Positions 56,701 through 64,000 of a DNA stretch of 64,000 nucleotides are shown one piece after another. The position numbers and the translations under genes were made by a program. Within the stretch, counting starts at the first letter, position 1. Every line of letters begins with the position of its first letter. The notes beneath the pieces were generated by a model. The model had not been told where the DNA came from. It ran no database searches and was given only the letters and a program-made list of their open reading frames with translations. This DNA is from Pseudorasbora parva (taxonomy: Eukaryota; Chordata; Actinopteri; Cypriniformes; Gobionidae): the NCBI RefSeq assembly GCF_024679245.1, contig NC_090172.1, positions 41,896,776 through 41,960,775 on the forward strand, read 5' to 3'.

Positions 56701-59700
56701 AGTGTCATCAATTCAGTTCCAGAACAATGATTGAATAATGTTTCTGCTTACAAAGAGTGCAGGTCTGACAGGTTCTGGAAAGCAGTGTTTCCCACGAAGG
56801 AGAGGGGGTTGTCAAAAAGATGGCTGAAGACATAATGGATGTTTATAGCCAGAGAAAATAAATTCGTAACAATATTTCATTTAGACTGTGTGTGTGTGCT
56901 TCATGACAGTGGGGTAAGCATTTGCTTACATTGTGCGTAGCAGGGGATTCCTACGGAAGGCACCCTCAGGGATGGAAGCGATGCTGTTGCTATGAAATCC
57001 ACTGGCAAACGGGGAGAAATTAAAATCATTATGAAATGATTAAGCTAAAAATCTTTAAGAAGCTCTGTGAGATGAGCACTCAGAGACATTTTCCCTCAGG
57101 ATTCATAACTGCTACATCACTGATCAGTTCAATATTGTGTTCTTCTAATTCTCAACACTAGATGGCAGCTTGACACAAGTAACTATTCTCTGAATTTCAA
57201 AACACAACGGTGACAAGGTGAAATCTGTTTGGGACACTTCATTTTGAGTGCATTATTCAACTATTCTAATATTTCTTGATTTTAAAGAAATTACTTTCAA
57301 GGCTTTTCTTTTTATGACCATTTTAAAATGCTAAAAGAAGCACCTGACACTTCAAAACAATTAGATTTTTTTCCTCTCTGAAAAAGACCCCATTTTCTAA
57401 CAACAATCTAATAACAACAACCAGTCTAAAACTAACTCCTAAACAAGTGGCTGAGAGGATCAGAATGTCTGTAAATGAGTGTCTGAATGTGTGTGTGTTT
57501 GGAGATACGCACAGTTCTTTCAGCTTGGGCAGTGCCTGAATGGCCTCTGGAAGGTCTTCAGATTGTTGAAGTTTAGATCCCTAAAAGGAGAAAGGGCAGA
57601 TGTTTCTTGTGTGAACAAAACACTTGCGCAAAGCCAGTACCTTTACTATTATAGAAAACTCTTTTTGCTCTTCATCCTGTACATTTAATAAAGCAGAATC
57701 ATACGGCCATCTATGTTTCAGCTAAAATGTTTAAGGACAGCTATAACTGAAGATAATTTTTGGCTAAGCAATCTGAAAAAAGGAGAAAATAAAACAAAAA
57801 CAAAAAAAAATCTGTTGAGAGAAATCAACTCTGCAGTTTACAGAGGCCAGTCAGGAGAGTCGGTCTGCTGATTTCTTCAGTGTGTTATTGTTTATCTCAG
57901 CTGCCACACGATACAACCTGGCATGATACTTCCTCTCTACCCCCTAATGCCCCTGTCCGGTGTCCCACTCTCCTCCCCAGGGGCACAGGACGTTGGCGTG
58001 TCCTCATCCTGTCCTAATTATGGCCAGAATAAGTAAATAAAGCAGAGTCAGCGATGGCTATCTGCCTTCCCCTTCCCCTCGCCTCTTCCTCCCTGACGCA
58101 GTGGATGCTTGCTAAACGAACTGTGGTAAGTGGAGAGAGAGTACAGAGGCAATAAGGTAAAGCCGAAGGTCCTAAAAGACTCCTTTGTCCTTTATCAGTA
58201 TACTGTAAATCCTGATGAACTCAATTCAAGCGAAGAAGACAGCACACTTACTGCATCTGCAGCTTTTTAAAAAGAGCTATTGGATTTGACACGCTTTTAG
58301 AATAACAACTGGCACATTTTGAGTGCCAAAAAGGGACTGTGCTCTTCTAATGTCATAAACCTCTGCAAATCCAAATGTTATTTTGACACTTGTCATATAT
58401 TACATGTTTTTTTTTTTTATTCAATGAAAAGCATTACGTAACATTTCGGGAGTAAGTGTAGGGATCTCGGTTCAATGGATCACTCCACCTTTGTCTCTGC
58501 TCAAATATCAGTGATGTACTTCATGTCTAGTGTTTTCTCTACTTATACTGCGTACTGGTATTCGAATAAATGTCATCCTTACAGAGATCTCCCAATGTTC
58601 CCAACAATCCTGAGCCTTGCAGAAGAGGGCGCTAGAGCAGCAGATAAATATCATACTGAACGCCACAGAGTAACTGTACTTGTACCCACATACAATGTCT
58701 AGTAAAAATATGTAGTTTGATGCTATTGATGACAGACCCTCTTCAGCAGATTACAATCACTTTAATGACAGGAAGTGTGATTACATGTGTAAGTGAAGGG
58801 GAACTCACAATGTCTCCAGGTTGTCCAGCCCATTAAAGCAGTTTTTTCCAATCTCCTGAATCCGATTATTGTGGAGATGCCTGAAAGACACGGACAAAGA
58901 TTTTAAATGCAATACTTTAGAGATTATATTAATTTACACAATCGCCTTAAATTGGGATTATAGCTGATACCAATTATAGGCTGATGATTATGTTGATGTT
59001 ATGGTTATATACTTTTTTCTAAATAAATTGAAAATAAAATACTCGAAAATAAAATAAAATTTTAAATGCTAAAAGTGAATTTAGGCAAAACAACGATGTA
59101 GAATATGAAAAATGGATATTTACTTGGAATGTTCCTAATTATTACATTTAACAGTGTTAATGTTTTTTAAAGATTAACTTTGAGCAATATATGATGGCAG
59201 AGGTGACCTAAATATAAAAAGAAGCGAAATGAGCATGTACAATTAAATACCCAATATCAACCAATATAGTACATACAAAACTATAATATCATTGATAATT
59301 AAGGTACCCAATATAATACGCATCCCTCATTTTAAGATTTTTTTGGATCCTCCATTAAAAAAATGAAAACCATACATTTATAGTTATATAGTGAGTTGTG
59401 TGTGATAAAATGACTATATGCACTTAAAAGAGGGCCAGATATACAATAATAGATTATAGTAAATATAACCAGAGAGGTAAAAGAATACATTTCATATAAT
59501 TAAGTGGAATTAATGCATCTATTTATAACCATTCAGATGACATGGGATGACTAAGGGATGTCTATTTTGCTCGAATTTTCCAGTCATTAAAAAGATGCAC
59601 TTCTCAGCAGAACATTAACACAAACATTTTCTCTGAACGGATAACTCCTCAGTCGTTCTGCTGAGCACTTCACCACACAGGTCTGTGTGTTTGTTCAGTC

Positions 59701-60328
59701 TACTTAACGGATTAATTGGCCTCCACTCCTAAGACAAATATTTTCCAGCAGCTGGAATGTAATTGGAAAATCAGACCCACAGAGAAGCTTCCAGAAGTGA
59801 GGCACAGAGAGAGAGAGAGAGGGTCTATAGCCTCTGTTTGACTTTGCAAGACACAAGGGTCCATTTTGCTTTCCCGTTTTCGCTCTCTAAATTCGCCCAT
59901 CCACGCTGCTGTTTACCTGCGTGTGTACTTAACCATGTGCAAGAGTATTTGTACGAGCGTTTTACGAGCCACCTAGGACTACAGTTAGTGTAGCGCATTG
60001 ATGGATTTAACTGACGTGTGGTAAAAGGCAACAGGGGAAGGTGAATTTATCAGTGTTAAAAGCAGGAACAATTCCTCTAGTGTGTGTGTGGCCGAAATTG
60101 CACAGTACTCACAATACAACCAGGCTGGAGAGGTTGGCGAAGGCGTTGTCTGGGATGTGTGTGATCCGGTTGAGGGCCAACGTCAGGGCCTGCAGGTTAC
60201 TCTGGTGCTGTAGGGGGCCAATGGGAACCTCAATCAGGCTGTTGTCATCCAACCAGAGGTGCCTGAGCTGCTGCAGACCCTCAAAACTGTCCTCAGGCAC
60301 TGAAGTGATGTGGTTAGCGTCCAACCGT
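47376..60328 (-). CDS. lgr4: lgr4, leucine-rich repeat G-protein coupled receptor 4 (exons 5-18 of the gene; 5' part outside the window)
   Basis: Gene span on the minus strand; individual exons are listed separately. LGR4 is a plasma-membrane receptor for R-spondins. It clears ZNRF3/RNF43 from the surface and so strengthens Wnt signalling. Fourteen coding exons were placed by translating the minus strand between AG acceptors and GT donors; they total 2505 nt, about 835 codons against about 950 for the human protein. The C-terminal exon ends in ...[20 protein letters not shown]..., the LGR4 signature; LGR5 and LGR6 have different tails. Twelve of the thirteen internal or 5' exons keep the family's phase (start 1 nt, end 2 nt in the LRR exons); exon 7 is 1 nt short and shifts the frame. 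Introns are 97 bp to 3.4 kb and carry transposons. Exons 1-4 were searched for in 60329-64000 and not seen. Identity is nearly certain; whether this copy is functional is open. Confidence 0.95.
48975..50334. mobile_element. 1.36-kb element with perfect 12-bp inverted ends (lgr4 intron 17)
   Basis: GGGTTCCCACTC at 48975-48986 is mirrored by GAGTGGGAACCC at 50323-50334. Sub-terminal text such as TTACAGGAC (left) and TCCAGGACATTTGACATT (right) suggests a hAT-type nonautonomous transposon. No convincing target duplication was found. It interrupts a fragment of another dispersed repeat (48920-48974, ...CATTACTCCAGTCTTCA). It contains the degenerate tandem array listed at 49195-49560. Confidence 0.6.
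49195..49560. repeat. degenerate tandem/inverted array of ACTTTATAACACAATTGCGAG-like units
   Basis: Repeated short units around TTCTGACTTTATAACAC, AATTGCGAGTTTATA and their complements (TCAGAATTGC, TATAAACTCGC) fill about 370 bp. The units occur in both orientations, so the array can fold on itself. It lies inside the transposon at 48975-50334. Confidence 0.6.
50447..50503 (-). CDS. lgr4: lgr4 exon 17 (hinge)
   Basis: 57 nt between TTGTTAG and GTAAAT. It encodes [18 protein letters not shown]; the terminal G joins exon 18 to give [19 protein letters not shown] is the conserved hinge just before the first membrane helix. Intron 17 (48749-50446) holds a 1.36-kb transposon. Confidence 0.92.
50623..50770. 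mobile_element. short TTAA-flanked MITE fragment (lgr4 intron 16)
   Basis: Begins TTAAAGGGTTACTTCAGCGA at 50623 and contains GGAGTATATTCAAATGATCG, text I recognise as a common cyprinid dispersed repeat. The right boundary is uncertain, near the TCTTTCATCTCCATGAG segment. The small frame at 50523-50762 arises from it. Confidence 0.5.
50858..50955 (-). CDS. lgr4: lgr4 exon 16 (C-terminal LRR cap / hinge start)
   Basis: 98 nt between CCACAG and GTATGAC. It encodes [20 protein letters not shown], then [21 protein letters not shown] is the signature of the cysteine-rich cap that closes the LRR solenoid in LGR4/5/6. It enters with the third base of a codon and leaves with the first base of one. 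Confidence 0.93.
50980..51112. repeat. (GTGTGA)n and (GA)n microsatellite in lgr4 intron 15
   Basis: About seven GTGTGA units followed by about 85 bp of GA. On the coding strand this reads (TC)n then (TCACAC)n. It ends only 24 bp before the exon 16 acceptor. Confidence 0.95.
51334..51459 (-). CDS. lgr4: lgr4 exon 15 (last leucine-rich repeats, C-terminal side of the ectodomain)
   Basis: 126 nt between CATTAG and GTAGAG, phase 1 in and 2 out. It encodes [20 protein letters not shown], then LKLTGN and the segment SKSLPKL. LKLTGN is a conserved motif near the end of the LGR ectodomain. Confidence 0.92.
51719..51790 (-). CDS. lgr4: lgr4 exon 14 (one leucine-rich repeat)
   Basis: 72 nt between CTACAG and GTGAGTGT. 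It encodes [20 protein letters not shown] then LTNL. Phase and length match the neighbouring LRR exons. Confidence 0.92.
52910..53205 (-). mobile_element. fragment of the same repeat family (lgr4 intron 13)
   Basis: CAACAGTTCAAAAGTTTGGG is followed by AGCAAGGATGCATGAAATG, GGTTTCCACAAAATATTAA and CTGAAGACTGAAGTAATGAT, the reverse-orientation order of the consensus. It runs directly into the truncated TTAA element at 53206. Confidence 0.55.
53206..53658. mobile_element. foldback MITE, Angel/TTAA-type, left-truncated copy 4 (lgr4 intron 13)
   Basis: The right end GGTGAACTAACCCTTTAA is intact at 53641-53658. The middle shares AAATCATGTGACATTGGCGA with the related motif in the 7950 copy (8270-8300). 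The left arm is missing, and the left boundary is approximate. Confidence 0.6.
53737..53825. repeat. (CTA)n(ATA)n trinucleotide microsatellite in lgr4 intron 13
   Basis: ACTACTACTACT runs with one ATATT interruption, followed by AATAATAATA. Confidence 0.92.
53820..54743. mobile_element. possible hAT-type remnant (lgr4 intron 13)
   Basis: ACCAGTATCGGTCCCC at the left and GGTATCGGTACATTCCTAAT at the right are partly complementary and both lie next to ATA/ATT trinucleotide DNA. The interior is AT-rich without coding potential. Ends and target duplication are not clear. Confidence 0.35.
55224..55295 (-). CDS. lgr4: lgr4 exon 13 (one leucine-rich repeat)
   Basis: 72 nt between TGCAG and GTAAGTAA. 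It encodes [20 protein letters not shown] then LRVL. A 97-bp intron separates it from exon 12. The following intron 13 (51791-55223) is the largest in the placed part of the gene and is filled with repeats. Confidence 0.92.
55393..55458 (-). CDS. lgr4: lgr4 exon 12 (one short leucine-rich repeat)
   Basis: 66 nt between GACAG and GTAAGT. It encodes [20 protein letters not shown] then D. LDLSYN-IE-LPSFQGC is the known short repeat of LGR4/5, so 66 nt is expected, not a deletion. Confidence 0.93.
56146..56217 (-). CDS. lgr4: lgr4 exon 11 (one leucine-rich repeat)
   Basis: 72 nt between GTCCAG and GTAAGT. It encodes [20 protein letters not shown] then LRTL. LTLTGTKI-IP-LC is a typical LGR4 segment. 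Confidence 0.93.
56423..56491 (-). CDS. lgr4: lgr4 exon 10 (one leucine-rich repeat)
   Basis: 69 nt between TTTCAG and GTAAGT. It encodes [20 protein letters not shown] then ES. RGASM, FP-LTGT and LESLTLTGTKI (across the junction with exon 11) are conserved in LGR4/5. This repeat is naturally one residue short, so 69 nt is normal here. Confidence 0.93.
56752..56823 (-). CDS. lgr4: lgr4 exon 9 (one leucine-rich repeat)
   Basis: 72 nt between TTCAG and GTAAGC. It encodes [20 protein letters not shown] then [14 protein letters not shown] is a conserved LGR4 block. Only 106 bp of intron separate it from exon 8. Confidence 0.93.
56930..57001 (-). CDS. lgr4: lgr4 exon 8 (one leucine-rich repeat)
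   Basis: 72 nt between GCCAG and GTAAGC. It encodes [20 protein letters not shown] then LRTI, nearly identical in pattern to the corresponding LGR4 repeat (GFHSNSI, GAF, NPLLRTI). It restores the expected phase downstream of the exon 7 defect. Confidence 0.93.
57513..57580 (-). CDS. lgr4: lgr4 exon 7 (one leucine-rich repeat) with a 1-bp deletion, frameshifted as read
   Basis: 68 nt between TTTTAG and GTGCGT. The LGR4 repeat here is 23 residues, so 69 nt (1 + 66 + 2) is expected. The first half reads [10 protein letters not shown] in the correct frame. The second half matches the family ([12 protein letters not shown]) only in the next frame. The break lies at the plus-strand stretch CTCTGGAAGG, near 57546-57551, where one G (C on the coding strand) is missing. 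Read literally, the frame runs into TGA 12 nt before the exon end, which would truncate the receptor within the LRR domain. Splice sites are intact. Either a base-call or assembly error in a short G run or a true loss-of-function mutation would explain it. Confidence 0.88.
58809..58880 (-). CDS. lgr4: lgr4 exon 6 (one leucine-rich repeat)
   Basis: 72 nt between TTTCAG and GTGAGT. It encodes [20 protein letters not shown] followed by LETL, and joins exon 5 through the codon TT|G (...SSLVVL-HLHNN...). Repeat length, phase and sequence are all as expected for LGR4. Confidence 0.92.
60113..60328 (-). CDS. lgr4: lgr4 exon 5 (three leucine-rich repeats)
   Basis: 216 nt, exactly three 24-residue repeats. 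It starts with 1 nt after an AG acceptor (GTGCAG) and ends with 2 nt before GTGAGTAC. The translation includes [35 protein letters not shown] and [15 protein letters not shown], which closely match the ectodomain of known LGR4 proteins. The three repeats are fused in one exon while later repeats are one per exon; this is the known LGR4/5/6 arrangement. It is the most 5' exon in the window. Confidence 0.93.
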
Positions 60329-61562
60329 CTGCACAGAAATAGGATGACAATTCAAAAACCCTGATGTGGATAGAGCATAAATGAGCTGAAAACGCTTTTA
60401 CTTAATATTGAAACAGCCGCTTCTACCAATACACCACCACGAGGGTGCGCATATTGGGAATAACAGTGTGCTGTCACATAGGTGCTAAAACATCAGTTAG
60501 CACCCAGTCTCTGCACACTGTGCTGTTAAAGAAACACAAGACGTTTCCATGATCTCACTATACTGGCCTCCCATTTCACACAGCCCAGGTGGGAGCCCCA
60601 GCCCCAGTCGGGGGCCCCTTCAATGGCTTTATGAGAAAAAGGAACCACACCTTTCAGGCCTTAGGGCTTGTGACTGAAAATAAACAGTGCTGTGTCAAAT
60701 ACTGTAGATGCTTAAAAGATCTGACTCAGTATGTATATACTTATCAACAAGTGTGTGTGTGTTGCATATGACTTCAGAAGACTATGAATATAGCCCACAA
60801 GTCATGTGGAGAATTTTCTATTTCTATTTTCTAAGTTAGGACACTGAGAATTGTAATGGGAGCCAATCACTAGGAGGAAGGGGTTGATGGGTAATAACAG
60901 TGGGGTGGTGACTTCCTGTTTATAAATGGCTGACACTGACTAAGCTATATTCTCCCTGCCCTGTGATTATACAATTAAAACACAAAAGACTAGGGTATGC
61001 GTAGGTGGAGATCTTAGTTAGAACAAGAAAAAAGCTTTATAACCTTGCCACTGAAACAGGACGAAGCACAAAAACTAAGTGAAATCACAGTCTTTTGCAA
61101 ATGCTCTGTTACCAGACCTTGCTGAACTACCTAGATTAATACACCACGGCAGTGCTCTAGACTGCAACTTTTTTTCCTGCCTGTGTGGCTTAATTTTGTT
61201 AGAGGTCGCACTTGTGCCATCACCACATTGCCCAAATGGTAAGAGGTGCCATTTCTGTTGCATAAGAAACATCAAGCGGCAAACAAAAGAAAGTGGAACG
61301 AAATTGCTCTATGCGGACCGTTTATCAGCTCTGAGCACTGATAGACAGCGCATTTACAGAAAGTAGTCTAATGTTTTTAACATTATTCATCTCAGGGTGT
61401 GTACAGCCTTTTAATGAGTTTCAAGGGCTTTCAAGTTCTTCACACTTTTTCCAGCACTTCAAAGCTCAAACTATTATCCAATTTTAATGTTACTTCTAAT
61501 GTGATGATTTGTAAAAATACAAGTTTTTACAAGTAAAAAATTGCAAACCGAACACTTTGTAG

Positions 61563-62342
61563 TAGGGATGTCAGGGTATCAAAAATTTGACGGTACTCTG
61601 TACCAATTTCGGTACAACAGCAAAATGTTTTTATTTTATTTAACTATTTTTCGAAAGTTTTATAAAATAAAGTTTATTATTTATGATGACAATCATTATA
61701 AGTAATTAATACATAAACTTTTGAGGGCTGTCGTATAAAATTAAACATTGTTTAAAGATCAAGTGAAAGATAAGCAACAATCTAGGCATTATTATTAGTA
61801 GTAGAGGCATATTATTATTACATAGACATAGCTAAATCTACTGTACAACATTAGCCTAATACATTCTATCAATTTCTTCATGTTACACCAAACTTTTATT
61901 TTGATGGGTTGCCGTTAAGACCTTTGAGTATCTGTGTTCATGATATGACCGTTTTCTCAAATGAAATGATGGTTCATGCATTCGTATAGTGACACACGGC
62001 AGTTGACAGAGACTTTAAAGACAGTGAGCGAGTGTCACGCACGCCGTGCATGGGGGCGTGTATGCACACATGCTCGCTCATCGGCACCCGTCATTCACCC
62101 AGAACAGCAGAACATGCTGGAGTGGTATTTTAATAGTATTTTGCAGTTTAATATTCACATACAGTAGTATATAATTGGCTACAGTCTGGTGCCCTGCGCT
62201 TAGATTAACACGGAAGCGACTGAACGCAGCTGCGGGTACCAGATACACTCAGGAGTCGGTACTACAGAAATGCTGCTATTGTAACATTTTTTCATTTCAG
62301 TACCGACTTGGTACCGAAGTGCTGGTACTTGTGACATCCCTA
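61563..62342. mobile_element. hAT-like MITE (presumed lgr4 intron 4)
   Basis: 780 bp with inverted ends TAGGGATGTCA / TGACATCCCTA. It is flanked by an 8-bp duplication CTTTGTAG (61555-61562) and CTCTGTAG (62343-62350), one mismatch. GGTAC-rich sub-terminal segments occur at both sides. An 8-bp duplication is typical of hAT elements. It has no transposase frame. Confidence 0.72.
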
Positions 62343-62895
62343 CTCTGTAGCAAACAAACCCTCAATAAAAAAAAGACATGAAATTACCACTATAACCGTT
62401 AGATGGCAGCAGAGGGGCACTTGAATTATTAGCCATTTCCACTCTCCAATATATGGAAAAAAGTAGGAAGTCACAAAGTCTGATGAAAACCTAAATATTT
62501 TTTTCATTGTGAATAAATTGCACAGAATGCAAGTAAATAGTGTTCTTTTTATAATCATTGAAGCTGTCGGTTAGTATGGTACTATAAAATAACAACGGTA
62601 CATATTTACATGTTCCTTATAAAAATGAGGTTTTTGCACGTTAGGCCTACTATTGTTAATAAAAGTTAATTTTATCTGCATCTCAAAGCACAGTGATTGG
62701 TTGCTGATGTGCCTCGTGATTTTGGAATAAATTACTTCAAATGTATTATCATCCAAAACACAAAGCACATACATTTCTATCCGGCTGTTAAAATGAATAA
62801 CTAAATATAACCACAGAAGATGAGAAAATAATTAAATTACAAGGGGAAATTACCCAAGTGTCAAAAGGCACACTTTCTGCAGATAAATGTTTTTT

Positions 62896-62920
62896 TGTGT
62901 GTGTGTGTGTGTGTGTGTGT
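62896..62920. repeat. (GT)n microsatellite
   Basis: A short GT run of about 12 units between T-rich stretches. Confidence 0.9.
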
Positions 62921-64000
62921 TTTTCTTAAAAAAATATTGACTTAGCCCATATGTATCTATTACTTTTTTGGATCTTCTAGGTTTTGGTTTCCTGAACTTT
63001 CAATGGACCGAAACCCTTTCATGGAAATATCTTGATTTGTGTTTCAAAGATGAACCAAAGTCTTATGAGTTTAAAATGACATGACGATGAGTAAATGATT
63101 TTCATTTTTCGGTAATCTTCCCCTTTGAACATTATAAAGCCCAGAACAGCGAAATATTGAGCAAAAAAAAGTATTAGACAGCTATTTTTTATTGGCTATT
63201 TATTTCAGTATTAAATCATTATTGCATTTATAGTGCTGTGTCCGCCATCTTGGATTGATTTGCATTCTGTGCAAAAATAATCAGGTCATATCAGGAACAT
63301 GCATATGATGCCTTAAAATTCTCGATAGTCAGTTGATTATTTGGGAACAGAATCACACAGACAAATTAGACATTTAGACAAATGTGGAGCTTATTAATGC
63401 CTTTGTGTAATGGAAATACATCACATCTTGTGGATCTACCAAATGAAAATATAAACACAGCAGCTCATAATTTTTCACAAAATTTCTTCCTGGAATAATG
63501 TGTACAGTGTAGTTTAAGCTTCGTCTCGCTTGCTAAATAAACATTTTTTGTGTTCTCTCAGGCCATTCTGAGAAAGGAGGAATAAAGATTCCACATGTTC
63601 TACTAATGAACCAATAGCAAGTTTTCAAGCATGTATACTTTTCCCCTTTTTATCTGAGTGCAATGCTTTAGGAAAACTTTTCAACACTGCGAGGCATTTG
63701 TGAACTACAGTGAGAGATCATCTAAACTGACGTGTGCTTTGAATATGAACTCTGGCTCACTTTTGGCTTTGGCACGTTTAAGAATGTTTAATTCTCATCT
63801 GTACACAGACATGAAGCTCGCACAATAGGCATAATGTGGGGCCGATGAGTGATAAGCAAACTGAAATCAGTTCATGAATGACACAATTTGGCATTATACA
63901 GTCATTTATGGATTCACTCTAAAACGGATGGTTAATTTGTGAATTGAAACATATCAATATTTAGGAGTTGAGAGGAGGCTCTTATCTATGGAGATACGGA

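Larger units (their letters stand above)
60329..64000 (-). other. lgr4: presumed lgr4 intron 4 (5' part of the gene lies beyond the window)
   Basis: No LRR-like exon in the right phase was found on the minus strand. The hAT-like element at 61563-62342 and a GT run are the only clear features. A right-hand half end of a TTAA-type element may be present near 63080-63127 (TGAGTAAATGATTTTCATTT). Confidence 0.6.

Overview
This window is nuclear DNA of a teleost fish, most likely a cyprinid. The protein-coding exons are vertebrate, split by GT-AG introns. The intervening DNA is AT-rich, full of long (TA)n, (CA)n and (GA)n tracts, and crowded with short foldback DNA transposons whose ends match repeat families I know from zebrafish and carp genomes. 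I cannot name the species from sequence alone. Nothing here looks bacterial, viral or organellar.

One gene is securely identified: lgr4 (R-spondin receptor, leucine-rich-repeat GPCR), on the minus strand from 60328 down to 47376. Fourteen coding exons can be placed to the base (exons 5-18 if the 18-exon human model is used). They cover the leucine-rich repeats from the third or fourth onward, the hinge, all seven membrane helices and the C-terminal tail. Exons 1-4 (signal peptide, N-terminal cap, first repeats) were not found and probably lie beyond 64000. All placed exons keep phase except exon 7 (57513-57580), which is one base short. As read, that shifts the frame and gives a stop inside the same exon. 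It is either a sequencing or assembly error or a disabling mutation, for instance in one duplicate of a polyploid cyprinid.

The second clear coding unit is a complete, apparently young Ty3/gypsy LTR retrotransposon at 32912-37330, minus strand. It has two 182-bp LTRs that look identical, a 5-bp target duplication (ACACA), a tRNA-Leu-type primer site, a polypurine tract, and one open Gag-Pol frame of about 1300 residues with all catalytic residues present.

Layout: 1-32900 is gene-poor DNA with foldback elements (7950-8644, about 16540-17745, 25483-26291, 28813-29353, 29871-30385), a decayed Tc1 copy (19419-20090), a 52-bp minisatellite, microsatellites, and a weak hint of a minus-strand terminal exon plus 3' UTR at about 27120-27850. 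32912-37330 is the LTR element. 37331-44900 is repeat-rich intergenic DNA with two more copies of the TAGCCT-ended element. 44900-47375 is the region downstream of the lgr4 stop and probably includes its 3' UTR. 47376-60328 is lgr4, with transposons in introns 13, 16 and 17. 60329-64000 is presumably intron 4, with a hAT-like element at 61563-62342.

No new multi-gene system is visible. The observations most worth checking are the lgr4 exon 7 frameshift, the intact LTR element, the 85-bp perfect palindrome around a compound microsatellite, and a foldback family whose three copies all show 9-bp target duplications.
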